From: Lathyrus oleraceus
Lineage: Eukaryota > Streptophyta > Magnoliopsida > Fabales > Fabaceae
Reading direction: 5' to 3'
DNA length: 64,000 nucleotides
Assembly (NCBI RefSeq): GCF_024323335.1
Contig: NC_066579.1
Span: 237,817,475-237,881,474 of the forward strand
This document shows, in pieces, positions 24,137-35,467 of the stretch (positions are counted from its first letter, which is position 1; each line of letters begins with the position of its first letter). The notes beneath the pieces are model-generated. The model was not told where the DNA came from and searched no databases. It was given only the letters and a program-made list of their open reading frames with translations. Made by a program: the position numbers and the translations under genes.

Positions 24137-24547
24137 GTGTCCTTGGATAGTAGGCAAACGGTCTATACGAAGATCTTTTCCCTAGTCCAGGATGTTTTCA
24201 GGAGAGTTAATCCTGATGCTCTTTTGTCCTCGGATAGTAGGCAAACGGTCTATACGAAGATCTATTCCCTAGTCCATGATATTTTTAGGAGATTTCATCC
24301 TGATATTCTTTTGTTCTTGGATAGTAGGCAAACGGTCTATACGAAGATCTATTCCCTAGTCCAGGATATTTTCAGGAGATTTCATCCTGACACTCTTTTG
24401 TTCTTGGATATTAGGCAAACGGTCTATACGAAGATCTATTCCCTAATCCAGGATATTTCCAGAAGAGATAATCATCACGAAGATTTATTTCTACTGGTTT
24501 ATTCAACAATTCGAAACAGTTCAGAGACGATCTATACGAAGGTCTAG
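24137..24547 (+). repeat. 87-bp tandem repeat, four copies, open in one frame
   Basis: The anchor GGATAGTAGGCAAACGGTC (third base after GGATA varies in the last copy) occurs at 24145, 24232, 24319 and 24406, exactly 87 bases apart. Since 87 is 29 codons, the array forms a 136-codon open frame whose units contain RQTVYTKI.SLVQD.FRR. Shorter TCTATACGAAG words continue to about 24650. Ogre 3' UTRs are known sources of satellite repeats. There is no sign the frame is translated. Confidence 0.9.
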
Positions 24548-24900
24548 TGCTGATACTTAATTCAGAAAGAAATCGCCACGAAGATTTGGTTCTGACACTT
24601 AAATTAAAAGTATGTTCTTAGATACGATTCAAAGACGGCCTATACGAAGACCTAGTACTGATATCCAGTATCAACATCAAGATATTATCACCTCCTGATA
24701 TTATGGATGGCATCTATAAGCCCATCTCCAGTTCTTCCAAGTGGCATCTTCAAGCCCACTTAAGCATATACAACCAGTCATCAGTGTTACTTTACGCACC
24801 GGCGAGTGCAAATTTTTGGGCTTTTGTGTTCAATCCCCTTCAACCTTCCAAGTCACGAATGGCACACAGGCCAATCTAACTCCTCAGGTTTCAGAAAATT

Positions 24901-24913
24901 GAACAGGGGCAGC
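24901..24913 (+). promoter_or_regulatory. Polypurine-like tract of element A
   Basis: GAACAGGGGCAGC directly abuts the 3' LTR at 24914. In this position it would prime plus-strand DNA synthesis. It is short and interrupted by C. Confidence 0.55.
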
Positions 24914-27900
24914 TGTTGCACCCCAAAATTTGCCCTCTATTTTTAACTCTAACCAATTTTTTGTTTCACATTCATTTGCATCATCTTCATAGCATAACAT
25001 TTTTTTCTGTCTTAATATTAGCCGGAATAATTTCTCGGAATTTACAAACAGACTGGTCAAATTAACTTTTTAACTGTGCCTAAAATTAGTCAACGAAAAA
25101 ATGTCAAGTTTAAGTTTGCAAATGTCGGTAACATTAATCTGCGGTTCACGTGGTTTAATTTGACATGCTAAAAATATTTTTACGACTATCTTTGGTCATA
25201 TGTTGATCAGTCTGAGCAGTTTAAACGGTCATAATTTTTATTTCAAAATCCGACCAAACGCTGTATTTTTCCGAGTCATTTATTTCGCGCTGATTATTTT
25301 GACGTGTTCATTTTATTTTTTCGAGCACTTTGGTGCCCGACTTTTATTTTTTTTTGAGTCTATTTATTTTTATATTGGGTCTAGAATAAATAAATAGGTT
25401 AATTAGTTTTTATTTTAATTTTAACTATTTTAATTATTTAACTTTATTCAGTTTTTAATTTAATATTGGGTTTCAAAATAAACTTAGGCCCATTATCATT
25501 AACCTAATTTGTTCCTATATATATTTACTAGCATGACTGATAGAGGGAGGCCAAAAGACAGAACAAAAAAGAGAAACTGAGAGTGACTGATCTATACTAT
25601 CGTACACACAGTTTGGTAATAGTTTATATATGATATATACTTTATCTATTTTGTTGATATATTTGTTACTGTGTTTCAAATATATGTTCATATGTGTGAT
25701 TGTGTTATGTATTCCAGATACATGCGGTTTGGTTAAATATATCAGGATATCGCCGTTTTGCTTTTTTTATGCACATAAGTATAACATGTATAATAATTTG
25801 GTTCATTCTATTATGTATTTGATGTGTTTGTTTTTATATAAGTTTTACATGTCTCATAATATATAATATAATATAATAATAATTTTGTTGTTAATAAAAA
25901 TGCATATGGATCATATAATATATAATTTATTATATGTAACTAGTGTGTTAAATATATATATATTTCTATTTTATGTTATAATTTGATTATGTTTTCGGAT
26001 CCGATCGTGTCAATACGCCGTTTTCACATATACGTGTATGAGGCGTGACATTTGTGTTATCCGATCCAGTTGCGATGATCGCAATTTTGCGCTAGCAACG
26101 CCGTTGTTTTTTTTTTTAATTCATATTTTTTTTATATACATATATTTAGATCTGCACATTTTATTTCATAACTAACTACCCTGATTTTTCCTAAACCCTG
26201 ACAATTTCGCCACAAACTCTAAATTTCAAACTTAAAACTTTAACCGTGTTATTTCCTCTAAACCATAAACCTTTTCTTAAACCTTAACAAACCTTATTAT
26301 TATTTCCTATTTTCGCTCATATTTCTGTTATTCATACACTGTAACTGCTTCGCCCTTGTAATATTTTAAGTTTTAACTTGTAATATTTTCAGTTTTACTT
26401 TTCGCCATCTTTATTATGTAACTGCACCAAAGCGTTGTAATAATTAGGGTTTTATTTTCTGTCATTTATTTTCTGCCATTTTATTTTTCTGCCATTTATT
26501 TTTCTGCCATTTAAATTCCTGCCATTGATCCTATATTAACTGCGTGGTTTAGTAATGTAGGGCGTGAAAACCTACTAAATTAATTATTTAATATTTTTCT
26601 ATAACCTTTATATTTTTCGTAAATAAATAATAAATACTAACTATTTTAATAACTTTTTTTATTACTTACTTATAATAATAAATCCTCATATATTTTGTAA
26701 ATAAAATCTAATTGACCATTTTTCTAATTGAATAATAATAATAAACCTATTAATCTAATAATTTGATATTTTCTATAATCTTTATTTATTTTGTAAATAA
26801 CTAACTTAATATTTTTCATATAACTCTTTTATTTTATAATTTGTACATTAATGTATTTTAAATTCTTCTATTATTACTAATTTATTTTAAACTCATATTT
26901 TTCTCATAACTTCTAAAAAAAATCTAACTTGTTTAACCTAAAATAATTTCTTTTAAAACTCTAACCTTTTTATTATCACTTTATTATTATTCTTATTTTA
27001 TTATTGCTTTATTACCATTGTTTATTTATTATTTTATTATTATTTGCTTTTATCTATTCTATTTTTGCTTCATTATTTTCCTTATTTTAATTTTGTTTTA
27101 TTTATAATATTAGGAAGAAATGTATAGGTTGTAAATTTATTCTTTCTCGTCTGATTATTATGTATCTGTCCCATAGCCATGTAATAGTTTAGGAATTTAT
27201 TTTTCTTGCTTCTATTTTTGTAAATATTTATTGCGTGGTTAGTAATTTAGGGAGTGCAAAAAAAACTAACTGTAAATAATTGAACTTAGAAAATTAAATT
27301 CAAGACAAATATCTGGAAAATAACACTCACACACATAGGTCGGTCTTTGGTCAAGTCCCTCGAAAATAGGGGTGTCTTAAGCAAAGTCCCTTCAAACAGA
27401 AAAATCATCAAGTCCCTATAAACTTAAAAGATCAAGTCCCTACGAGGTTGCCTACGATATAATGATCTTGTCCCTTCGGTAAATATGATGATAGTCCCTA
27501 CGAGTTGCTAAAGACACCCCTTATGTTGCCTTCATTGACCATACGATGACCCTACGCCCGTCCCTTAAACACATCCAAGGTAATGACTACTTATTCCTTA
27601 ATAATAGGGACAGTCTTACCATTGAAAGAATATACGAGAACACGAAAGACTTAATCTAGGGTAGGTATCTCATAGTTACTTGCTCACACTTTTCAAAATT
27701 ACTTTTACACCTCATAATTTCTAAACTAGGCTTTGTATACACCCATACGAGGGTCATTACAAAGTACTTAAAGAAATTTTTCTAATCACACACTACACTC
27801 TTGCAAACAAACAAAGTGAGCTAAGTAACTAAGAGCCCATGGATAACCATGGATATAAAGGGTGCTAATACCTTCCCTTTGTATAACCTACCCCCCGAAC

Positions 27901-28024
27901 TCAAAATCTTTTTTAAGGTCTTTCCTGTTCTTTTATGTCCTTTCCTTTTGGATAAAATAAAAGTCGGTGGCGACTCTTGCTATCCGCAACATTTAACTAA
28001 AGTCAGTTCTCCCACCGTGTTACA
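24914..28024 (+). repeat. 3' LTR of element A
   Basis: 3111 bases, TGTTGCACCCC to ACCGTGTTACA, nearly identical to the full 5' copy, with the TATA box at 25515-25528 and the GGTGGCGACTCT word near 27966. It is followed by the CACCG duplication. Confidence 0.92.
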
Positions 28025-28029
28025 CACCG
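28025..28029. repeat. Target-site duplication CACCG, right copy of element A
   Basis: Matches 8845-8849; fixes the outer ends of element A. Confidence 0.9.
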
Positions 28030-28112
28030 AGACGCTCATTTTTTTGCCTAAGCCGCCCTTTCGGGTTTTCAACTTAGCGAGCTATTCTGTTTTTCTTTTG
28101 CATACTTTTTTT
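28030..28112 (-). other. Proximal 3' UTR of element B
   Basis: Read on the minus strand this is the sequence just after the B pol stop, with the 'aaacccgaaagggcggcttagg' word common to Ogre 3' UTRs. Confidence 0.8.
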
Positions 28113-31100
28113 TCAGGCAAAGTTTTTCTTGACTGCATCTGAATTCACAGGACGAGTGAAATCCTCCCCATCCATTGTTGTAAGCATCAAAGCTCCGCCT
28201 GAAAAGGCTCTCTTGACAACATATGGACCTTCGTAGTTTGGAGTCCACTTGCCCCTGGAATCGGGCGCGAAAGACAAGACTTTCTTGAGCACGAGGTCAC
28301 CTTCTCTGAACACACGAGGCTTGACCTTCTTATCGAATGCTTTCTTCATTCTCTGCTGATACAACTGACCATGGCACATGGCAGTTAATCGCTTCTCTTC
28401 AATCAAATTCAGTTGGTCGTAACGACTCTGAATCCATTCAGCATCAGTCAACTTGGCTTCCATCAAGACTCTCATTGATGGGATCTCTACCTCTACTGGG
28501 AGAACAACCTCCATACCGTAAACGAGAGAAAAAGGGGTTGCCCCTGTCGAAGTGCGGACAGATGTACGATAACCATGCAAAGCAAATGGCAGCATCTCAT
28601 GCCAATCTTTGTACGTAACTGTCATCTTCTGGATAATCTTCTTAATATTCTTGTTAGCAGCTTCAACAACCCCATTCATCTTTGGTCTGTAAGGAGAGGA
28701 CTTATGGTGTGCAATCTTGAACTCAGCGCACAACTCTTCCATCATCTTATTATTCAGATTAGATCCATTATCAGTAATGATCTTATCAGGCACACCATAA
28801 CGGCAAATCAGCTGATTCTTGATAAACTTCACGACCACTTGCCTGGTCACATTCGCATACGATGCGGCTTCAACCCATTTGGTGAAGTAATCAATTGCTA
28901 CGAGAATAAACCTGTGTCCATTGGACGCTTTCGGTTCAATCATGCCAATCATGTCAATTCCCCACGTAGAGAAAGGCCATGGTGATGAAATCACATTCAG
29001 AAGTGTCGGAGGAATATGGATCTTATCCGCATAAATTCGACACTTGTGGCATTTCTTCACATATTTGCAGCAGTCAGACTCCATTGTCAGCCAATAGTAG
29101 CCTGCTCTCAGCATCTTTCTAGCCATTAACAGGTTTGCTTCGTGTCTATCCACGCATCTGAGCAAAACCATGTCAAAATTTCTCTTATAAAGCACTTCAC
29201 CATTGAGGTAGAAACTGCCTGACAACCTTCTCAAAGTTTTCCTATCTTTCACAGATGCCCCAGGCGGGTAGACCTGGTTCTGGAGGAAATTCTTGATATC
29301 AAAATACCAAGGCTTGTCATCATTCACTTCTTCAACTACAAACATGTGAGCTGGTCTATCCAAGCGCATCACGGCAATGTTGGGAACTTCATTCCAATAT
29401 TTGACTACAATCATGGAAGCAAGCGTAGCAAGTGCACCTGCCATCCGATTATCCTCTCGAGGGATATGATGAAAGTCAACTTCTGTAAAGAACGTTGAAA
29501 TCCTCCTCGCATAATCTCTGTATGGAATGAGACCTGGCTGATTCGTCTCCCATTCACCCTTGATCTGATTGACAACCAGGGCCGAATCACCATACACATC
29601 AAGATGCTTGATTCTCAAATCAATACATTCTTCAAGTCCCATAATACAGGCCTCATACTCAGCCATATTATTCGTGCATTTGAAAGTTAGCCTTGCTGTA
29701 AACGGAATATGTGTGCCATGAGGAGTAATGATTACTGCCCCAATTCCATTTCCATACTGATTCACAGCGCCATCAAACACCATCGTCCATCTGGAACCAG
29801 GTTCCGGACCTTCATCAAGTGTAGGCTCATCACAATCTTTCATTTTCAAATACAGAATCTCCTCATCAGGGAAGTCGTACTGAACAGACTAATGATCTTC
29901 AATCGGCTGGTGCGCTAAATGATCAGCCAAGATACTACCTTTGATAGCTTTATGAGCTCGATACTCAATATCATACTCAGACAACAACATCTGCCAACGG
30001 GCAATCCTCCCGGTTAAAGCAGGCTTCTAGAAAATATACTTGATTGGATCCATTCTGGATATCAACCAAGTTGTATGATTTATCATGTACTGGCGCAAAC
30101 GATTAGCAGCCCAAGCCAAAGCACAACACGTCTTCTCAAGCATAGAGTATCGAGACTCACAATCAGTAAACTTCTTACTGAGGTAGTAGATAGCAGATTC
30201 TTTCTTCCCTGATTCATCTTGTTGACCGAGTACACAACCCATTGAGTGTTCAAGAACAGTCAAATACATGATCAGAGGTCTTCCTTCTACAGGCGGAGAT
30301 AAGATCGGAGGTTCAGACAAATATTCTTTGATATTGTCGAAAGCTTTCTGGAAATCCTCTGTCCAATCATGAGACTGATCTTTCCGGAGAAGCTTGAATA
30401 TCGGCGCACATGTGGCAGTCATGTGGGATATAAATCTGGAAATATAGTTCAAGCGGCCAAGAAAACCTCGGACTTGCTTCTCAGTTTTGGGTGCAGGCAT
30501 CTCTTGTATTGCTTTGACCTTTGTAGGATCAACTTCAATACCTCTCTCGCTGACAACAAAACCCAACAACTTGCCGGAACGGACTCCTAATGTACATTTG
30601 TTCGGATTCAGGCGAAGTCTAAACTTCCTCAGACGCTGAAAAAGCTTCAAGAAATGCTCAACATGTTCAACTTCCGTTCGGGACTTAGCAATCATATCAT
30701 CAACATAGACCTCTATCTCCTTGTGCATCATATCATGAAACAAGGTAGTCATAGCTCGTTGATACGTGGCTCCGGCATTCTTCAAACCGAAGGGCATCAC
30801 TCGATAACAGAATGTTCCCTAAGGTGTGATGAATGTTGTCTTCTCCATATCTTCGGGTGCCATCTTGATTTGATTATATCCGGAAAATCCGTCCATAAAG
30901 GAAAAGACTTTGAATTTAGCTGTATTGTCTACCAACATGTCAATGTGTGGTAGAGGGAAATCGTCTTTCGGACTAGCCTTATTCAAATCTCTGTAATCAA
31001 CACACATACGGACTTTTCCGTCCTTCTTAGGCACAGGCACAATATTGGCCACCCATAGAGGATATGTAGAAGTCACCAGAAACCCCGCATCAATTTGCTT

Positions 31101-31523
31101 CTGAACTTCCTCTTTGATCTTCACTGCCATATCTGGATGAGTTCTTCTGAGCTTCTGCTTCACAGGCACGCACTCAGGCTTCAAAGGCAGGAAATGTTGC
31201 ACAATATTTGTATCTAAACCCGGCATGTCTTCATACGACCAAGCGAAGATATCGGAATATTCTCGTAGCAAACTGATCAACCCCTTCTTGACAGACTCTT
31301 TAAGAAGCGCCCCAATCTTCACCATACAAACACAATCTTCAGACCCCAAGTTGACTGTTTCCAGATCTTCGAGATGCGGCTGAATGATCTTTTTCTCGTG
31401 CTCAAGGAGACGGGTAATCTCATTAGGAATCTCTTCAACATCATCTTCCTCTGCCTCGAATACAGGGAATTCAAAATTGGGAGATGGCGTTGGATCATTA
31501 TGTTCAATGGGTTTTAGAATCAA
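28113..31523 (-). pseudogene. pol: pol of element B (RT, dual RNase H, integrase), with three in-frame TAG codons
   Basis: One minus-strand frame from the exon start at about 31523 (after ATTATGCAG) to a TGA at 28113-28115. It is broken by TAG at 30819-30821, 30027-30029 and 29889-29891 (written CTA on the plus strand). RT: VRMCVDYRDLNKASPKDDFP, FMDGFSGYNQIKM, then the first TAG just before GTFCYRVMPFG; catalytic VYVDDMIAKS. RNase H: SMGCVLGQQDESGKKES, with the second TAG after IKYIF. A second RNase H domain begins WTMVFDGAVNQYGNGIG. Integrase core: GIDMIGMIEP, ITDNGSNLNN, NGVVEAANKN. The zinc-finger region is shortened near 29127: the segment carrying both histidines in A is missing while CHKCRIYADK remains. 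Confidence 0.92.
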
Positions 31524-31787
31524 CCTGCATAATGATTTTGGATAATAAAAAACTTTAGAATTTAAACAAGCAACCCATTATGCAGATGAAAAAGATTGCT
31601 TTTATTCTTGTTTTTAGGGTTTTTTTGTGATCACTGATTTCATGCAAAAGCAAAAAATGAAAACAAATGGAAAAACAAATGTTTAACAATGCATTAATTG
31701 AATGAAATATCATTGTATAAATGCTGCCAACAATGTCATCACTTCTCCTTTTGGCATGGGAGAAGGGTTTTGAACAAAGTGAACAAA
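31524..31787 (-). other. Intron-like spacer between gag-pro and pol of B
   Basis: AT-rich. On the minus strand it ends in a T-rich tract and AAAATCATTATGCAG, a good plant 3' splice site, placed as in A and in broken element C (57155-57170). Confidence 0.65.
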
Positions 31788-34700
31788 TTACGCTGACTTA
31801 TGAATGACCGTAGGAACATCCACAGCGACCCAATTATGGCAGACAGCACCAGGTATGATGAAGTTGCTCAAGTCCTTTGCATCCTCTTCCAAGATAGCAG
31901 TAGCTTCTTCAGTCTGATCAGCGTGGATGAAACCTCCACTCTTGAACAGCCCTTTCTCGTTGAATGCCCCAGAAGAATAGCCAATGCCAGCCCGGGATTT
32001 GTTATCTTCAAGCTCAATCATCTTCCCCAAACCAGCAACTGCACCACATTCAATGGCCAGTTTCGCATCACGATAGGAAGCAAATGACAGAGACTTCTTC
32101 TCAATTGGCTCAGCAACAGATAAAGCTTGGAAAGGCGTTCCAACTTCATCCTCAACATCAATATATGAGAAAGAAGACAAGTGGCTAACCAGGAGAGCCT
32201 TTTCTCCCCCTACCACAACCAGTTTCTTATTCTTAACGAATTTCAGCTTCTGGTGTAGGGTGGATGTCACGGCGCCAGCCTCGTGAATCCATGGTCTACC
32301 AAGGAGACAGCTATAAGATGGGTGGATATCCATAACCTGATAGGTAACTTGGAAATCACTTGGTCCAATCTTGATTGGGAGATCAACTTCCACAATCACG
32401 GTCTTACGCGACCCATCAAAAGCTTTCACAACAACACCACTCTGCCTCATGGGAGGCCCCTGATATGACAATCTAGAAAGAGTGGTCTTCGGCAATACAT
32501 TCAGAGATGACCCAGTGTCCACCAACACGTTGGACATGGCGTCAGTCTTGCAATTCATAGAAATATGTAGAGCCATGTTGTGGTCTCTTCCCTCCTCAGG
32601 GAGATCAGCGTCACAGAAACTCAAAGTATTGCAAGCAGTGATGTTTGCAACTATACTGTCAAAATGTTCAATCGTGACATCATGATCGACATAAGCTAGG
32701 TCCAGTACTTTCTGCAGAGCCTCTCTATGGGGTTCTGAATTCAGAAGTAAAGATAGCACGGAGATCTTGGACGGCGTTTGTAGAAGCTGATCTACAACGT
32801 TGTACTCACTCTTCTTGATGAGCTTCAGCATCTCATCACATTCTTCGTTCATAGTGCCACTCGGGCCAACAGAAGAAACAGGAGTCTTTTGTACAGAGGA
32901 GGGTTTGGCAACAGGTGTCGGGTTCGGAACATTAACAGCAGTCCCAACCGGACGCTCAGCAGAATCAGAAACAACAGCTCTAGCCTGAGGCTTTGGTGCT
33001 GAAAACACACGACCACTACGGGTCAATCCGCTCACGTCAGCAATATTAACAACGGAAGTCAAAAGCAACGGCACTTCCTTCCCATCTTCCACAGCAACGG
33101 GATTGTATCGGAATGGAATAGCTCTATCCGAAGAATAAGGCACAGGGCCTGCAAGCTTGATGACCAGAGAAGGAGAAACCTTCGGCTTGCTACCATCATA
33201 ACGGATGACAACAGGCTCGGGCAATTTGAACACAGGGGAAATCACATTCACCTCTGGTTCATCTTCATCAACATTTTGATTCTGCAGAATCTCAATGGTA
33301 CCTTCATCCAACAGCTCTTGAAGCTCTCTTCGCACTTGGCGACAACCCAATCTATTGACAGAGCAAATGCGGCATCGGTCATGGTCGTGCTCCATATGAT
33401 TGTACTGACACAGCAGACGATGCAACTCGACCAATGACTGTCGAATATGACTCACATACTTGACTTTGTACTTGCCAGGGCAGCCCTGGACCATGTTAAC
33501 CGACTTCCCATGCTCGGGCAATGGGTTCTTCGTAACATTCGGGCCTGAGTCCTCAAAGCTCAGGATGCCGCATCGCATAAGGTCTTGAACCTTGGTTTTC
33601 AATGGATAGCAGTTTTCAATATTGTGACCCGGAGCATCGGAATGATAAACACAATGTTGATCTGGCTTGTACCACCACTGCGGGTTAGCAGGTACAGCCG
33701 GAGGCTCCCTGGGAGTAACCAGTTTCCTCTCCAATAAGGAAGGATATAATTCAGCATATGACATAGGAATGGGATCGAAACTGATCTTCTTCCTATCATA
33801 ATTCAGATTGGCCTGATTACTGGTACTGCCACGAGGCTGGTAAGCCTGTTGCTGTGGACGATGTTGTTGTTGATACTGAGGTTGTTGCTGATGCTGATGT
33901 TGTTGCTGATACTGAGGTTGTTGCTGATGCTGATGTTGTTGCTGATACTGAGGTTGTTGTTGATGCTGATGATTGGGCTGCTGATACTGCTGAGAATTAT
34001 CTCTGAAAACAGGTGCTATATGAGCCACCTGATGCTGACTGCTGGCGTGACGCACAAGCTTCCTCTTAGCAGAGGGTCTTCTAGGTTTAGCATGGGATTG
34101 CACAACATGTGCCTCCCCATCTTTCTTCTTAAACGCCCCATATCGTTTAGAAGAGCTCTCATCTTTAGACAACCGTCCTTCCCGGACACCTTCCTCCAGA
34201 CGCATCCCCATGTTCACCATCTCGGTGAAATCAGAGGGAGCACTCGCAACCATCCGCTCATAATAAAATGAACTAAGAGTCTTCAGAAAGATCTTAGTCA
34301 TCTCCTTCTCTTCCAGCGGAGGAGTAATCTGAGCTGCCAACTCTCTCCACCTCTGGGCGTACTCTTTGAATGTCTCTTTATCCTTCTGAGACATGGCCCT
34401 GAGTTGATCACGGTCAGGAGCCATATCAACATTATATTTGTATTGCTTGACGAAGGCTTCGCCAAGATCGTTGAAGGATCGGATGTTTGCACTATCAAGG
34501 CTCATATACCAACGAAGAGCTGCACCAGACAAACTATCCTGAAAATAATGAATCAGCAGCTGATCATTATCAGTCTGAGTTGACATTTTCCTGGCGTACA
34601 TAACCAGGTGAGCGAGAGGGCAGGTGTTCCCCTTATACTTCTCAAAGTCAGGGACTTTGAATTTGACCAGAATCTTCACACCGGGAACCAGGCATAATTC

Positions 34701-35168
34701 AGCGGCAAACTTGCCGAACAGATCTTTCCCTCGGAGGGTCTTCAATTCCTTACGGAGCTCGAGGAATTGGTCATTCATCGCATCCATCTTCTCATTAACA
34801 TCTGGGCCCTCAGACGGCTCAGAATGATAGATGGTGTCGTCTACCCTGGGAATGGTATGCACGACAGGAGGAGGCATAGCAAGGACCGGGCTAGATGTCG
34901 GCATAGAAGCAAATGTAGGAGCTGGAATATCAGGCATGAAACCTGGAGGCATACCCCACGGAAACCCGGCTGGCATGGCATGCGGCACAAAGTGGGCACT
35001 GGCAGCTGGCACAGTCGAAGACACAACCTCTGATATAACAGTCCTTTGGGGAGGAGTTGCAGGAGGTGGAGAAGGTTGATGCTGAGCAGCCAACAATTGC
35101 TCCATCAGAGCACCCAATCTGGCGACCTCTTCCTTCAGCTCTCTGTTCTCTTGTTCTAACTGATCCAT
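31788..35168 (-). CDS. gag-pro: gag-pro of element B, intact
   Basis: Start chosen at MDQLEQENRELKEEV (35168) because the 47 codons upstream look like leader; the open frame itself extends to 35309. An N-terminal coiled coil is followed by a Pro-rich stretch and the Gag domain (LLIHYFQDSLSGAALRWYMS, FNDLGEAFVKQYKYN, ETFKEYAQRWRELA). A Gln/His repeat follows, then a knuckle-like CVYHSDAPGHNIENCYPLK and a second cysteine cluster (CQYNHMEHDHDRCRICS). The aspartic protease has VLVDTGSSLNVLP and later LLGRPWIHEAGAVTS. Unlike A, the frame has no premature stop over about 1126 codons. It would provide the particle protein and protease for B. Confidence 0.92.
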   Translation of the reverse strand: MDQLEQENRELKEEVARLGALMEQLLAAQHQPSPPPATPPQRTVISEVVSSTVPAASAHFVPHAMPAGFPWGMPPGFMPDIPAPTFASMPTSSPVLAMPPPVVHTIPRVDDTIYHSEPSEGPDVNEKMDAMNDQFLELRKELKTLRGKDLFGKFAAELCLVPGVKILVKFKVPDFEKYKGNTCPLAHLVMYARKMSTQTDNDQLLIHYFQDSLSGAALRWYMSLDSANIRSFNDLGEAFVKQYKYNVDMAPDRDQLRAMSQKDKETFKEYAQRWRELAAQITPPLEEKEMTKIFLKTLSSFYYERMVASAPSDFTEMVNMGMRLEEGVREGRLSKDESSSKRYGAFKKKDGEAHVVQSHAKPRRPSAKRKLVRHASSQHQVAHIAPVFRDNSQQYQQPNHQHQQQPQYQQQHQHQQQPQYQQQHQHQQQPQYQQQHRPQQQAYQPRGSTSNQANLNYDRKKISFDPIPMSYAELYPSLLERKLVTPREPPAVPANPQWWYKPDQHCVYHSDAPGHNIENCYPLKTKVQDLMRCGILSFEDSGPNVTKNPLPEHGKSVNMVQGCPGKYKVKYVSHIRQSLVELHRLLCQYNHMEHDHDRCRICSVNRLGCRQVRRELQELLDEGTIEILQNQNVDEDEPEVNVISPVFKLPEPVVIRYDGSKPKVSPSLVIKLAGPVPYSSDRAIPFRYNPVAVEDGKEVPLLLTSVVNIADVSGLTRSGRVFSAPKPQARAVVSDSAERPVGTAVNVPNPTPVAKPSSVQKTPVSSVGPSGTMNEECDEMLKLIKKSEYNVVDQLLQTPSKISVLSLLLNSEPHREALQKVLDLAYVDHDVTIEHFDSIVANITACNTLSFCDADLPEEGRDHNMALHISMNCKTDAMSNVLVDTGSSLNVLPKTTLSRLSYQGPPMRQSGVVVKAFDGSRKTVIVEVDLPIKIGPSDFQVTYQVMDIHPSYSCLLGRPWIHEAGAVTSTLHQKLKFVKNKKLVVVGGEKALLVSHLSSFSYIDVEDEVGTPFQALSVAEPIEKKSLSFASYRDAKLAIECGAVAGLGKMIELEDNKSRAGIGYSSGAFNEKGLFKSGGFIHADQTEEATAILEEDAKDLSNFIIPGAVCHNWVAVDVPTVIHKSA
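33850..33985 (-). repeat. 45-bp in-frame repeat coding for a Gln/His tract in B Gag
   Basis: TTGTTGCTGATACTGAGG and GTTGTTGCTGATGCTGATG units repeat about three times on the plus strand. On the coding strand this gives QHQHQQQPQYQQ units. Element C has a similar Gln-rich, then Asn-rich tract at the same position (54895-54980), so the tract is a variable hinge in this Gag family. Confidence 0.85.
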
Positions 35169-35467
35169 CACTCTTGCAGAATTGGCTCTGGTGTAATACT
35201 GGTGAGTCAGCTTGTCTTCAAAATAAATGAAGAGCACAGAGTTAGGCCACAGACAAGAAGACCAGAACAACACCTGCTTATGCAAATGATGCATGCAATG
35301 CTCGTGCATATGCTTTATTTTTATTTCAAGGAACTTTTAGGGTTCTATTTGCAATTTTGAAATTTTAAAGCATTTAATATCATATGGAAAAATATCTCAT
35401 CAAATATATTCGAGACAAAGAAGTACAACATTTTTTATTATTACAAGGGAAAAGGAAAATAAACATC

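Larger units (their letters stand above)
22971..24913 (+). other. 3' UTR of element A
   Basis: Non-coding, 1.9 kb. It starts AAAGAGACCCGCTAGG and carries the 'ggcggcttgggcaaaaaa' and 'ggcaatccaggcaaaagtta' words seen after every Ogre pol here. ATCCCCAGTAGAG near 23656 is one copy of the PBS-complement word. It contains the 87-bp tandem array and ends in the purine-rich GAACAGGGGCAGC before the LTR. Confidence 0.8.
8850..28024 (+). mobile_element. Element A: near-complete Ogre-type Ty3/gypsy retrotransposon, 19.2 kb
   Basis: Bounded by TGTTGCA...TGTTACA LTR ends and a CACCG duplication. Order inside: full LTR copy (8850-11956), antisense fragment of another Ogre-like element (11957 to about 12823), partial second LTR copy (to 13797), PBS, leader, ORF1, gag-pro, intron-like spacer, pol, 3' UTR with tandem repeats, purine-rich tract and 3' LTR (24914-28024). 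ORF1 upstream of gag, separate gag-pro and pol frames, and the additional RNase H identify the Ogre group. Coding is interrupted by four in-frame TAG codons and no frameshift. It is inserted in the 3' UTR of element B. Confidence 0.92.

Noticed and set aside
33849..34271. Leu-rich 140-codon plus-strand frame
   Set aside because: Antisense shadow of the Gln/His repeat in B Gag.
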